Source: Streptomyces sp. Root431 (GTDB lineage: Bacteria > Actinomycetota > Actinomycetes > Streptomycetales > Streptomycetaceae). From it: a DNA stretch of 64,000 bases. Below the pieces are notes generated by a model. That model had not been told where the DNA came from, ran no database searches, and saw only the letters and a list, made by a program, of their open reading frames with translations. The stretch covers positions 186,001 to 250,000 of the forward strand of contig NZ_LMEI01000010.1 in assembly GCF_001426585.1 (NCBI RefSeq), written 5' to 3'. The position numbers and the translations under genes were made by a program. Shown piece by piece: positions 48,715 through 58,346 of the stretch; position 1 is the stretch's first letter, and the number at the start of each line of letters is the position of its first letter.

Positions 48715-51700
48715 CTACGCGTCGGACCTCGGCGGTAGTTTCGGGCGGGATCGGTCGGGGACGGCCTCGTAGCCCGGGGGGCTGGCCGGCGGGGTCTTCG
48801 CGAGGAGCGAGAGGGCGACGTGCACGGCGTCGTCGAGCTGGGCGTGCCGTCCCTCGGCCCAGTCGAGGGGGGTGCGCAGGACCGAGAGGTCGGGTTCGAC
48901 GCCGTGGTTCTCCAGGGACCAGCCGTACTCGGGGAACCAGGCCGCGTTCATCGGGACCGTGATCTGGGTGCCGTCGCCGAGCCGGTGACGGCCGGTCATG
49001 CCGACGACCCCGCCCCAGGTGCGCTGGCCGACGACGGGCCCGAGGCCGAGGAGCTTGAAGGCGGCGGTGATCATGTCGCCGTCGGAGGAGGTGGCCTCGT
49101 CGGCGAGGGCGACGACCGGGCCGCGCGGGGCGTTGGAGGCGTACGAGACGGGCTGGGCGTTCCGGGTCAGGTCCCAGCCGAGGATCTTGCGGGTGAGTTT
49201 CTCTATGACGAGCTCGCTGATGTTGCCGCCGGCGTTGCCTCGGACGTCGACGATGAGCGCGGGCCGGGAGACCTCCATGCGCAGGTCGCGGTTGAACTGC
49301 GCCCAGCCGGAGCCGCCCATGTCGGGGATGTGGAGGTAGCCGCAGCGGCCGCCGCTGAGCTCCCGGACGACGGCCCGGCGTTTGGCGACCCAGTCCTGGT
49401 AGCGCAGCGGCCGTTCGTCGACGAGCGGGACGACGGCGACGCGGCGGGAGCGGCCCTCGCCCTCGGCGGGGGTGAAGGTCAGCTCGACGGTGGTGCCGCC
49501 GGTGCCGGAGAGCAGCGGGTACGGCCCGGCGACCGGGTCGACGGGCCGGCCGTCGACATGGGTGAGGACGGCGCCCTCGCGGATGCCGGTGCCGGCGAGC
49601 GGGGAGCGGGCCTTGGAGTCGGAGGACTCGCCGGGCAGGATCCGCTTCACCGTCCAGCCGGCCTCGCGGGGCACGAGGTTGGCGCCGAGCAGGCCCATGG
49701 GCCGCTGGTAGTGCGGCGGGCCCTCGTTGCGGCGGGCGGGGGTGACGTACGCGTGGGAGGTGCCCAGCTCGCCGACGACCTCGCGGAGCAGGTCGGCGAA
49801 CTCGTCGGGGGAGGAGACCCGTTCGACGAGCGGCCGGTACTGGTCGAGGACGGCCGTCCAGTCGACGCCGCCCATGCCGGGCTCCCAGAAGTAGGCGCGG
49901 ACGATCCGGCCGGCCTCGTCGAAGGCCTGCCGCCACTCGGCGCCGGGGTCGACCTCGTGGAGGATGCGCCGCAGGTCCAGGTAGACGGTGGAGTCGCCGT
50001 CGCCGGACTCGGTGGAGGGCACGGCCCGCAGCTCGCCCTCGTCGGCGACGACGAGCCGGGTGCCGTCGCCGCTGACCGCGAACCAGTCGAGGTCCTTGGC
50101 GAGTTCGGTCTTGCGGGCCTTGGTGATGGTGAAGTGTTCGAGCGAGGGACGGCCCGAGGTGTCGGCGGGGTTGGCGAAGGTCTCGCCGAGCGCCCCCGAG
50201 ATGGGCCAGCGCAGCCAGACCAGGCCGCCGCCGCTGACGGGGTGCAGCGCGGAGTACTTGGAGGCGGTGACCGGGATGGGGGTGACCCGGTCGGGGAGCC
50301 CCTCGATCTCGACGGTGACGGTGCCGTCGCCGGTGTCCGTCTCGTCGTCGGCGGGGTCGAGACCGCCGGCCGCCGGGCGCCCGTCGGGCAGCAGCGCGAA
50401 GGGGGACGGCGTCGCGGAGGAGAGCGGTACGAGGTAGGGGCGGCAGCCGAGCGGGAACGACAGGTCGCCGGTGTGCACGTCGTACACCGGGTCGAAGCCG
50501 CGCCAGGAGAGGAAGGCCAGGTAGCGGCCGTCCCGGGTGAAGACCGGGTTCTCGTCCTCGAAGCGCCCGTTGGTGACGTCGACGACGGTCCGGGCGCCGG
50601 GGCCCGAGATGCGGGCCATCTTGATGGAGCGCAGGGAGCGGCCGATGCCCGGGTGGGACCAGGTGAGCCAGGAGCCGTCGGGGGAGAAGGCGAGGTCGCG
50701 GACGGGCCCGTTGACGGACCGGATCAGCTCGGTGACCTCGCCGTTGGAGTCCTCGGTGGCGTCGATGAGGAGGAGCCGCCCGTCGTGGGAGGCGATCGCG
50801 AGCCGCTCCCCGTCGGGGTCGGAGATGAGCTCCTCGACCCGGCCGAGCTGGCCCGAGGCGAGCCGGCGCGGCGGCCGGTCGCCGCTGGCGCGCGGCAGGT
50901 AGGCGACCTCGACGGCGTCCTCGCCCTCGGCGTCGGTGACGTACGCGACCTGGCCGCCGCTGCCGAGCATCTCGGGCAGCCGGACGCGGACGCCCGGCGA
51001 GTCGATGATCGTCCGGGCCGGGCCGTCGCGGTGCGTGAGCCAGTACAGGCTGCCGCGTACGGAGACGGCGCTGGCCCGGCCGGTCTCGTCGACGGAGACC
51101 GCGTCGACGTGGTGGGCGGCGGGCACCTGGTAGTGACGGCGGCCGACGCGCTGCCCGCCGAGCCGGACCTCCAGCTTCCGGGGGCGGGAGTCGGGGGTGA
51201 GGTCCTCGACGATCCACAGCTCGCCCGCGCACTGGTAGACGACCCGGCGGCCGTCGGTGGAGGCGTGCCGGGCGTAGAAGGCGTCGTGGTCGGTGTGGCG
51301 GCGCAGGTCGGTGCCGTCGGGCAGGCAGGAGTAGAGGTTGCCGACGCCCTCGTGGTCGGAGAGGAAGGCGACCCGGCCGCCGACGGCCATCGGGCAGTCC
51401 AGGTGGCCGCCGATGTCGGGCAGGAGCCGTTCGCCGTGCAGCCAGAGCCGTCCGGTGGCGCCGCCGAGGTACCGCTTCCAGGCGGCCGGCTCGTGCGGCG
51501 GCTTCCCGGTGAGGAGGAGGGTGCGGCGCTCGCCCTCGGCGCCGCCGCAGTGCTCGGTGACGGCGATGTCCGAGACCGGGCCCCAGGGCATGCGGAGGCC
51601 GGGGGAGCCGTCGGTGGGGACGGTGTAGGCCCAGGAGTAGTACGAGAAGGGCTGGCCGTGCGAGGAGACGGCGAGGATGTCGGAGCGGCCGTCCCGGTCG

Positions 51701-52017
51701 GGATCGGGGGGCGTCCAGCCGCACACGCGGGTGTCGGTCGAGCCCCAGTAGGTGAGGCGCCGGGCGGATCCGCCGTCGATGGGGACGAGGTGGATCTCCG
51801 GGTCGAGGCTGCGCCAGTTCGTGTACGCGATGTGGCTGCCGTCCGGCGAGAAGCGCGGGTGGCCGACCCGGGTGCGGTCGACGGTCAGCCGCCAGGCCCG
51901 GCCGGGGCGGTGGCCCTCGGGGGCGAGGGGCGCGATCCAGAGATCGTCCTCGGCCGCGAAGCACAGCAGGTCGTCGTGGAGGTGCGGAAACCGGAGATAC
52001 GCGACGTCGTCACTCAC
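48715..52017 (-). CDS. tri: Tricorn protease-like S41 peptidase
   Basis: The 1100-residue protein matches tricorn in length and order: two beta-propeller regions (about 1-660), a C1 helical segment, a PDZ domain (about 760-850) and an S41 core. The helical E-L-G-T-S-H-A-Y-V holds the catalytic His and the T-S-S-D-G-D-M-I motif the nucleophile serine (Ser977/978). Tricorn degrades oligopeptides released by the proteasome and is cytosolic. GTG at 52017 is the start; ribosome site weak. The divergent TetR gene shares its upstream region. Confidence 0.93.
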   Translation of the reverse strand: MSDDVAYLRFPHLHDDLLCFAAEDDLWIAPLAPEGHRPGRAWRLTVDRTRVGHPRFSPDGSHIAYTNWRSLDPEIHLVPIDGGSARRLTYWGSTDTRVCGWTPPDPDRDGRSDILAVSSHGQPFSYYSWAYTVPTDGSPGLRMPWGPVSDIAVTEHCGGAEGERRTLLLTGKPPHEPAAWKRYLGGATGRLWLHGERLLPDIGGHLDCPMAVGGRVAFLSDHEGVGNLYSCLPDGTDLRRHTDHDAFYARHASTDGRRVVYQCAGELWIVEDLTPDSRPRKLEVRLGGQRVGRRHYQVPAAHHVDAVSVDETGRASAVSVRGSLYWLTHRDGPARTIIDSPGVRVRLPEMLGSGGQVAYVTDAEGEDAVEVAYLPRASGDRPPRRLASGQLGRVEELISDPDGERLAIASHDGRLLLIDATEDSNGEVTELIRSVNGPVRDLAFSPDGSWLTWSHPGIGRSLRSIKMARISGPGARTVVDVTNGRFEDENPVFTRDGRYLAFLSWRGFDPVYDVHTGDLSFPLGCRPYLVPLSSATPSPFALLPDGRPAAGGLDPADDETDTGDGTVTVEIEGLPDRVTPIPVTASKYSALHPVSGGGLVWLRWPISGALGETFANPADTSGRPSLEHFTITKARKTELAKDLDWFAVSGDGTRLVVADEGELRAVPSTESGDGDSTVYLDLRRILHEVDPGAEWRQAFDEAGRIVRAYFWEPGMGGVDWTAVLDQYRPLVERVSSPDEFADLLREVVGELGTSHAYVTPARRNEGPPHYQRPMGLLGANLVPREAGWTVKRILPGESSDSKARSPLAGTGIREGAVLTHVDGRPVDPVAGPYPLLSGTGGTTVELTFTPAEGEGRSRRVAVVPLVDERPLRYQDWVAKRRAVVRELSGGRCGYLHIPDMGGSGWAQFNRDLRMEVSRPALIVDVRGNAGGNISELVIEKLTRKILGWDLTRNAQPVSYASNAPRGPVVALADEATSSDGDMITAAFKLLGLGPVVGQRTWGGVVGMTGRHRLGDGTQITVPMNAAWFPEYGWSLENHGVEPDLSVLRTPLDWAEGRHAQLDDAVHVALSLLAKTPPASPPGYEAVPDRSRPKLPPRSDA

Positions 52018-52114
52018 CTGTACATGCTTTCCGCGCGGAGGGGGTGCGGCAACTCGTACGTATGTCCCGATGTCCTGTTGTCCCGGAAGGCGGGGACTGT
52101 GGGCCAGGACACGT

Positions 52115-52175
52115 ACGAAACGGTTTCGTTTCGCTGGGGGCGCGGGTACCTTCGTACTGTACGAAACCGTTTCGT
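52115..52175. promoter_or_regulatory. Two perfect 15-bp operators for the TetR regulator
   Basis: ACGAAACGGTTTCGT (52115-52129) and ACGAAACCGTTTCGT (52161-52175) are both perfect inverted repeats about one base, differing only in the centre. Centres are 46 bp apart. A third perfect inverted repeat, TTCGTACTGTACGAA (52151-52165), overlaps the second. All lie in the gap before the TetR start at 52204. Confidence 0.85.
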
Positions 52176-52203
52176 TCGCACCGTCGGATCGGAGGAGCCG
52201 TTC

Positions 52204-52776
52204 ATGGCCCGCAGCAGACTCACTCCCGAGCGGGAGTCCGAGCTGTACGCAGCCGTGCTCGACCTCCTCCGCGAGGTCGGCTACGACGCCCTCACCATGG
52301 ACGCCGTCGCCGCCCGCACCCACTCCAGCAAGGCCACCCTCTACCGCCAGTGGGGGAGCAAGCCCGAACTGGTCGCCAGGGCGCTGCGCGCCAACAAGCC
52401 CGCCGATCTCGCCGAGATCGACACCGGCTCGCTGCGCGGCGACTTCCACGAGCTCACGGAGCGGACCGACGACTGCCAGATGGAGAAGGACTCCGCGCTG
52501 ATGCGGGGCCTGGCCCATGCCGTCCACACCAACCCCGAACTGCACCGGGCGCTGCGCGAGCTGCTCATCGAACCCGAGATGAACGGCCTCGACGAACTGC
52601 TGCGCCGAGCGGTCCGCCGGGGCGAGGTCGCCGCCGACAACCCGGCGCTGAAGCTCCTGCCCCACATGCTGATCGGTGCGTTCATCGCCCGGCCGCTGAT
52701 CGACGATCAGCCGGTCGACCGCGATTTCCTGCGTACCTACGTCGACGCCGTCGTGCTCCCCTCACTCGGCGTCTGA
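52204..52776 (+). CDS. TetR family transcriptional regulator
   Basis: The 190-residue protein has an N-terminal helix-turn-helix, L-T-M-D-A-V-A-A-R-T-H-S-S-K-A-T-L-Y-R-Q-W, and a ligand domain with C-terminal TetR_C fold. The short recognition helix spelling S-K-A-T-L-Y-R-Q-W is the AcrR-type. GGAGGAG precedes ATG 52204. It probably represses itself and the MMPL exporter 106 bp downstream, and perhaps tricorn, through the operators upstream. Confidence 0.94.
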   Translation: MARSRLTPERESELYAAVLDLLREVGYDALTMDAVAARTHSSKATLYRQWGSKPELVARALRANKPADLAEIDTGSLRGDFHELTERTDDCQMEKDSALMRGLAHAVHTNPELHRALRELLIEPEMNGLDELLRRAVRRGEVAADNPALKLLPHMLIGAFIARPLIDDQPVDRDFLRTYVDAVVLPSLGV

Positions 52777-52882
52777 CCCACCTTCATCACCTGCACCACC
52801 CGCACCACCTGACGTCGAACCGCTCACGCCGTCGGGCCGGCTCCCCATGTCCTGTCCCACCCCACACTGGGAGTACGCCCCC

Positions 52883-55042
52883 GTGGCCACGTTCCTGTAC
52901 AAGCTCGGCCGTTCCGCCTTCCGGCGCCGACGGCTCGTCGCCCTCCTCTGGGTGGCGCTCCTGGCGATAGCCGGGGTCGGCGCCGCCACCGCGCCCGCCC
53001 CCACGTCCGGATCCTTCTCGATCCCCGGCACCGAGGCCCAGCGCGCCTTCGACCTGCTCGAAGAGCGCTTCCCGGGCGCCGGCGCCGACGGGGCCACGGC
53101 CCGCGTCGTCTTCAAGGCCCCCGAGGGCCAGAAGATGACCGACCCGGCCCACAAGGCCGTCGTCGAGGAGACCGTCTCCGCGCTGAAGTCCGGCTCGGAC
53201 CAGATCGTCTCGGTCACCGACCCCTACACCGCGCAGGCCGTCTCGCGGGACGGCTCCACGGCCTACGTCTCCGTCGCCTACAAGGTCAACGGGATGGAGC
53301 TGACCGACGAGACCCGCGAGGCGCTCACCCAGGCCGGGCAGAACGCCCAGGGCAAGGGGCTGACCGTCGAGGTCGGCGGCGACGCCCTCCAGTCCATGCC
53401 GGAGACCGGCGCGGGCGAGATCGTCGGCGTGGTCATCGCCGGCATCGTGCTCGTCATCACCTTCGGTTCGCTCGTCGCGGCGGGGCTCCCGCTGCTCACC
53501 GCGATCATCGGCGTCGGCATCGGCGTCTCCTCGATCGCGGCCCTCGCGAACGTCCTCGACCTGGGCTCCACCACCTCCACCCTCGCGATGATGATCGGCC
53601 TCGCGGTCGGCATCGACTACGCCCTCTTCATCGTCTCCCGCTACCGCGCGGAGCTCGCCGACGGGCGCGAGAAGGAGGACGCGGCGGGCCGCGCGGTCGG
53701 CACGGCGGGCTCGGCGGTCGTCTTCGCCGGACTCACCGTCGTCATCGCCCTCGTCGGCCTGGCCGTCGTCAACATCCCGATGCTGACGAAGATGGGCTTC
53801 GCCGCCGCCGGCACGGTCGTCATCGCCGTACTGATCGCCCTCACCCTCATCCCGGCGCTGCTCGGCTTCGCGGGGAACAAGGTCGTCGGCCGCAAGCAGC
53901 GCAAGGGCACCGCCACCACCGGCGACAAGCCGAACGGCGGCACCCGCTGGGCCCGCTTCGTCATCCGCCGCCCCCTGATGGTGCTGCTCGTCGGCGTCAT
54001 CGGCCTCGGTGCGATCGCCGTGCCCGCCGCCTCCCTGGAGATGGGCCTGCCGGACGACGGCGTGAAGCCCACCTCGACCACCGAGCGCCGGGCGTACGAC
54101 GCGCTGTCGGACGGTTTCGGCCCCGGCTTCAACGGCCCGCTGCTCGTCGTCGTCGACGGCGACAAGGCCACCGCGGACAAGACGGTCTCCACGATCAAGG
54201 GCCTCGAAGGCTGGGCGGCGGTCACCCCGGCGACCCCGAACAAGGCCGGCGACGCCGCGATGATCACGGTCGTCCCGAAGGACCGCCCGTCCTCCGTCGC
54301 CACCGAGGACCTGGTCCACGACATCCGGAACTCCACCGGCGACGACGTCCTCGTCACCGGTGCCACCGCGATGAACATCGACTTCTCGCAGAAGATGAAC
54401 GACGCGCTCGTGCCCTACCTGGCACTCGTCGTCGGCCTCGCCTTCCTGCTCCTGACGGTGGTCTTCCGCTCCATCCTGGTCCCGCTCAAGGCGGCCCTCG
54501 GCTTCCTGCTCTCCGTCGTCGCCGCCCTCGGCGCCGTCGTCGCGGTCTTCCAGTGGGGCTGGCTCGGCAGCCTCTTCGGGGTCGAGCAGACCGGCCCGAT
54601 CATGTCGATGATGCCGATCTTCATGGTGGGTGTCGTCTTCGGCCTCGCGATGGACTACGAGGTCTTCCTCGTGACCCGCATGCGGGAGGCGTACGTGCAC
54701 GGCGAGCGGCCCGGCGAGGCGATCGTGACCGGCTTCCGGCACAGCGCCCGGGTGGTCGTCGCCGCGGCGGTCATCATGATCGCGGTCTTCTCCGGCTTCA
54801 TCGGCATGACGGACCAGATGATCAAGATGATCGGCTTCGGTCTGGCCGTCGCGGTCCTCTTCGACGCCTTCGTGGTCCGGATGGCGATCGTCCCGGCCGT
54901 GCTCGCGCTCCTCGGCCACAAGGCCTGGTGGCTGCCGAAGTGGCTGGACCGGGTCCTGCCGAACGTGGACGTGGAGGGCGAGAGCCTCGCCGCGACGACG
55001 GGTGAGGACACGCCCGCCAAGCCGGACCTCGTGAAGGTCTGA
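52883..55042 (+). CDS. MMPL family transporter
   Basis: The 719-residue RND-superfamily pump has twelve predicted helices, with two large extracellular loops. The proton-relay G-L-A-V-G-I-D-Y-A and F-G-L-A-M-D-Y-E-V-F segments are both present. In Streptomyces such pumps export lipids, antibiotics or pigments. GTG at 52883 (GGGAG nine bases before) was preferred over ATG 52847. The TetR gene is upstream. Confidence 0.93.
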   Translation: MATFLYKLGRSAFRRRRLVALLWVALLAIAGVGAATAPAPTSGSFSIPGTEAQRAFDLLEERFPGAGADGATARVVFKAPEGQKMTDPAHKAVVEETVSALKSGSDQIVSVTDPYTAQAVSRDGSTAYVSVAYKVNGMELTDETREALTQAGQNAQGKGLTVEVGGDALQSMPETGAGEIVGVVIAGIVLVITFGSLVAAGLPLLTAIIGVGIGVSSIAALANVLDLGSTTSTLAMMIGLAVGIDYALFIVSRYRAELADGREKEDAAGRAVGTAGSAVVFAGLTVVIALVGLAVVNIPMLTKMGFAAAGTVVIAVLIALTLIPALLGFAGNKVVGRKQRKGTATTGDKPNGGTRWARFVIRRPLMVLLVGVIGLGAIAVPAASLEMGLPDDGVKPTSTTERRAYDALSDGFGPGFNGPLLVVVDGDKATADKTVSTIKGLEGWAAVTPATPNKAGDAAMITVVPKDRPSSVATEDLVHDIRNSTGDDVLVTGATAMNIDFSQKMNDALVPYLALVVGLAFLLLTVVFRSILVPLKAALGFLLSVVAALGAVVAVFQWGWLGSLFGVEQTGPIMSMMPIFMVGVVFGLAMDYEVFLVTRMREAYVHGERPGEAIVTGFRHSARVVVAAAVIMIAVFSGFIGMTDQMIKMIGFGLAVAVLFDAFVVRMAIVPAVLALLGHKAWWLPKWLDRVLPNVDVEGESLAATTGEDTPAKPDLVKV

Positions 55043-55085
55043 TCCCCGGGTCCGGCTCCGTAGGCCGCCCGTGAGCGTTACGCCG

Positions 55086-55505
55086 TCAGTGTGTCGTCAG
55101 CGACGTACTGGCGGCGTACGTGTGCCGGAGGAACCGGAGCAGGGCGGACGTGTCGAACTGGACGACCGCGACCCCGTCGGCGGTGTGGAACTCGACGACC
55201 GTCTGCACCCGGCCGCAGGGCCACACCCCGATGTCGCCGCGGCGGGTCGGGGTGCGCAGCCCGGTTTCGAGGAGGGTGCGCGGGAAGGACCACTCGATGT
55301 CGCCGGGGAAGCCGAAGCGGACGGTCTCGGGGGAGCGGTCGGCGTCGAAGCGGAGGCTCACGGGAACGGGCCGGGAGAGCGGGGCGTCGCTGATGATCCG
55401 TCCCTTGGCGTGGTCGTCGACAGCGTGCTCGTCCACCGCGTGCTCGTCGAGAGCACGGTCGTGGGCTGCGTGGACATCGACTGCGTGGTCGTCTGCGGCG
55501 CCCAT
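55086..55505 (-). CDS. SsgA family sporulation/cell division protein
   Basis: The 139-residue protein has the SsgA-like core P-V-P-V-S-L-R-F-D-A-D, W-S-F-P-R-T-L-L-E-T-G-L, G-D-I-G-V-W-P-C and F-L-R-H-T. SsgA-like proteins occur only in morphologically complex actinomycetes and help place septa and cell wall. The first 35 residues are a His/Asp-rich repeat (H-A-V-D-E-H-A-V-D-D-H-A) that other family members lack. GAGGAGCT precedes ATG 55505. It is divergent from the metal transporter. Confidence 0.9.
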   Translation of the reverse strand: MGAADDHAVDVHAAHDRALDEHAVDEHAVDDHAKGRIISDAPLSRPVPVSLRFDADRSPETVRFGFPGDIEWSFPRTLLETGLRTPTRRGDIGVWPCGRVQTVVEFHTADGVAVVQFDTSALLRFLRHTYAASTSLTTH

Positions 55506-55611
55506 CGTGAGCTCCTCACCGTTTGTCCTGCTATATGCCAATGTGTCACTCCTTCCCTCCGTGTGCGAGGGGCATGCTCCGTCTGCCCTGTGATCTGTGA
55601 CCCATGCGCTC

Positions 55612-55628
55612 TTGCAACTCGTTCGCAA
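55612..55628 (+). promoter_or_regulatory. Candidate Nur (nickel) box before the ECF transporter
   Basis: TTGCAA, five bases CTCGT, then TCGCAA. The S. coelicolor Nur consensus is tTGCaa-N5-ttGCAA, so only one of the twelve arm bases differs. It lies 21-37 bp before the GTG start at 55649, in the divergent gap shared with the SsgA-like gene. Nur is a Fur-family nickel repressor. Confidence 0.7.
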
Positions 55629-55648
55629 GAAGGCTCATCATTCGGGAC

Positions 55649-56677
55649 GTGCATGTACCTGACGGATTCATCAACGCCCCCGTATCGGCCGTGGCCGGTG
55701 TCGTCGCCGCCGGCGCCGTAGCCGTGAGCCTGCGCGGGGCCCGCCGCGAGCTGGATGAGCGGACCGCGCCGCTGGCGGGTCTCGTCGCGGCCTTCATCTT
55801 CGCCGTGCAGATGCTGAACTTCCCGGTCGCCGCCGGGACCAGCGGACACCTGCTCGGCGGCGCGCTCGCCGCGATACTCGTCGGCCCGTGGACCGGCGTC
55901 CTGTGCATCGCCGTCGTCCTGCTGATGCAGGGCATCCTCTTCGCCGACGGAGGCCTCACCGCCCTCGGCGTGAACATCACCGTCATGGGCGTCGTCACGG
56001 TCGTCGTCGCGTACGCGCTCTTCCGCGGCCTCGTCCTCGTCCTGCCGCGCACCCGCCGCTCGGTGACCGTCGCCTCCTTCGCCGCCGCGCTCGTCTCCGT
56101 ACCGGCCGCGGCCGCCGCCTTCACCCTCGTCTACGCGATCGGCGGCACCACCGACGTCCCGCTCTCCAAGGTCCTGACGGCCATGGTCGGCGTGCACGTC
56201 CTCATCGGCATCGGCGAGGCCGTCATCACCATGCTGACCGTCGGCGCGGTCGTCGCCGTCCGCCCCGACCTGGTCTACGGCGCCCGCGGCCTCACCGCCC
56301 CGCTCAAGCTCCGCGTCGACGGCGAGCTGGTCGACGCGGCGGAGCCCGCGCCCGTGGCCGCCGGCTCCCCGAAGAAGCTGTGGATCGGCGGTGTCGTCAC
56401 CGCGCTCGTCCTCGCCGGCTTCGTCTCCTTCTACGCCTCCGCCAGCCCCGACGGCCTGGAGAAGGTCGCCGCCGACAAGGGCATCGACGCCAAGGTCGAG
56501 GAGCACGCCGCCGCCGGCTCGCCGCTCGCCGACTACGGCGTCAAGGACGTCGACAACGCCCGGCTCTCCGGCGGCCTGGCCGGCGCCATCGGCGTGGGCG
56601 CGACGCTCGCCGTCGGCACGGGCGCGTTCTGGGTCGTGCGCCGCCGGCGTACGAGCCAGGAAACCGCGGCGGTCTGA
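55649..56677 (+). CDS. cbiM: ECF transporter substrate component, CbiM/NikM fused to PDGLE (NikN-type) domain
   Basis: The 342-residue protein starts at GTG as M-H-V-P-D-G-F; the N-terminal Met-His of this family binds the metal. The first 230 residues form the CbiM/NikM permease with about six helices. After a linker, a C-terminal domain with one helix, S-P-D-G-L-E-K-V-A (the PDGLE motif) and a final helix is fused. Fusion to NikN/PDGLE is more common in nickel than cobalt systems. The upstream Nur-like box gives the same answer, so nickel is the likelier substrate. Confidence 0.9.
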   Translation: MHVPDGFINAPVSAVAGVVAAGAVAVSLRGARRELDERTAPLAGLVAAFIFAVQMLNFPVAAGTSGHLLGGALAAILVGPWTGVLCIAVVLLMQGILFADGGLTALGVNITVMGVVTVVVAYALFRGLVLVLPRTRRSVTVASFAAALVSVPAAAAAFTLVYAIGGTTDVPLSKVLTAMVGVHVLIGIGEAVITMLTVGAVVAVRPDLVYGARGLTAPLKLRVDGELVDAAEPAPVAAGSPKKLWIGGVVTALVLAGFVSFYASASPDGLEKVAADKGIDAKVEEHAAAGSPLADYGVKDVDNARLSGGLAGAIGVGATLAVGTGAFWVVRRRRTSQETAAV

Positions 56678-56678
56678 C

Positions 56679-57436
56679 GTGGGATCCGGGCATGCTCACA
56701 AGCTCTACCGGCACGCGCACTCGCCGGTCCACGAGCTGCCCCCGCACACCAAGCTCGCCGCCGTCCTCGGCTTCGTCGTGGTCGTCGTCTCGACGCCCCG
56801 CGAGGCCGTCTGGGCCTTCGCCCTCTACGCCCTGCTCCTCGGTGCCGTGGCGGCGAGGGCCCGCGTCCCGGCCGGCTTCCTCCTGAAGCGGCTGCTCATC
56901 GAGGTGCCGTTCGTCGCGTTCGCGCTGCTCATGCCCTTCGTGGTGCCCGGCGAGCAGACGACCTTCCTCGGGGTGTCGCTGAGCGTCCCCGGCCTGTGGG
57001 GCGCCTGGAACGTTCTCGCCAAGGGCACCCTCGGCGTCGCTGCCTCCGTGCTCCTCGCCTCCACCACCGAACTGCGCGCCCTGCTCCTCGGACTCCAGCG
57101 GCTGAGGCTGCCCCCGCTGCTCGTCCAGATCGCCTCGTTCATGATCCGGTACGGCGATGTCATCACCGACGAGATGCGCCGCATGTCCGTCGCCCGTCGT
57201 TCGCGCGGTTTCGAGGCGAGGGGCGTCCGCCACTGGGGCGTCCTCGCGAAGTCCGCGGGCGCGCTCTTCATCCGCTCGTACGAGCGCGGGGAGCGTGTCC
57301 ACCTGGCCATGGTCAGCCGCGGCTACACGGGCACCATGCCGGTCATCGACGAGGTGACCGCCACCCGCGCCCAGTGGACGTACGCCGCCGCGCTGCCGCT
57401 CACCGCACTTCTGATCTGCCTCCTGGGATGGACCCT

Positions 57437-57440
<4 letters not shown>
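56679..57440 (+). CDS. cbiQ: ECF transporter transmembrane component CbiQ/NikQ
   Basis: The 253-residue protein has about five helices. The coupling-helix motif A-R-R-S-R-G-F appears at about 170, with a second basic segment, M-V-S-R-G-Y, near 205; both bind the ATPase. An N-terminal H-K-L-Y-R-H-A-H-S-P-V-H run is present. GTG 56679 starts two bases after the cbiM stop. It overlaps the ATPase gene by ATGA. Confidence 0.92.
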
Positions 57441-58176
<736 letters not shown>

Positions 58177-58180
<4 letters not shown>

Positions 58181-58281
58181 CGGGCCCGCCCGCGTGCACC
58201 TGACGGGCCCGCCTGCGTACACCTGACTGCCCCGTCCGCGTACACCTGACGGGCCCGCCCGCGTGCACCTGACGGCCCCGG
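58177..58281. repeat. 23-bp tandem repeat beginning at the cbiO stop codon
   Basis: Four full copies of a CTGACGGGCCCGCCCGCGTG-type unit start at 58177, 58200, 58223 and 58246, with a partial fifth at 58269. The period is exactly 23 bp. The first copy overlaps the last codon and TGA of cbiO. Each unit contains CGGGCCCG, a self-complementary core. Nothing else is visible before the next gene at 58347. Confidence 0.93.
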
Positions 58282-58346
58282 AATCCGTCCTTCTCCCGTC
58301 GCGTTGCACCATGGAGGGTCGGAGCGACGAGTGAAGGAGTGGGGAC

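Noticed and set aside
55506..55648. Cobalamin riboswitch before the ECF transporter
   Set aside because: The gap is only 143 bp and no B12-box-like sequence is present; the Nur-like box explains control better.
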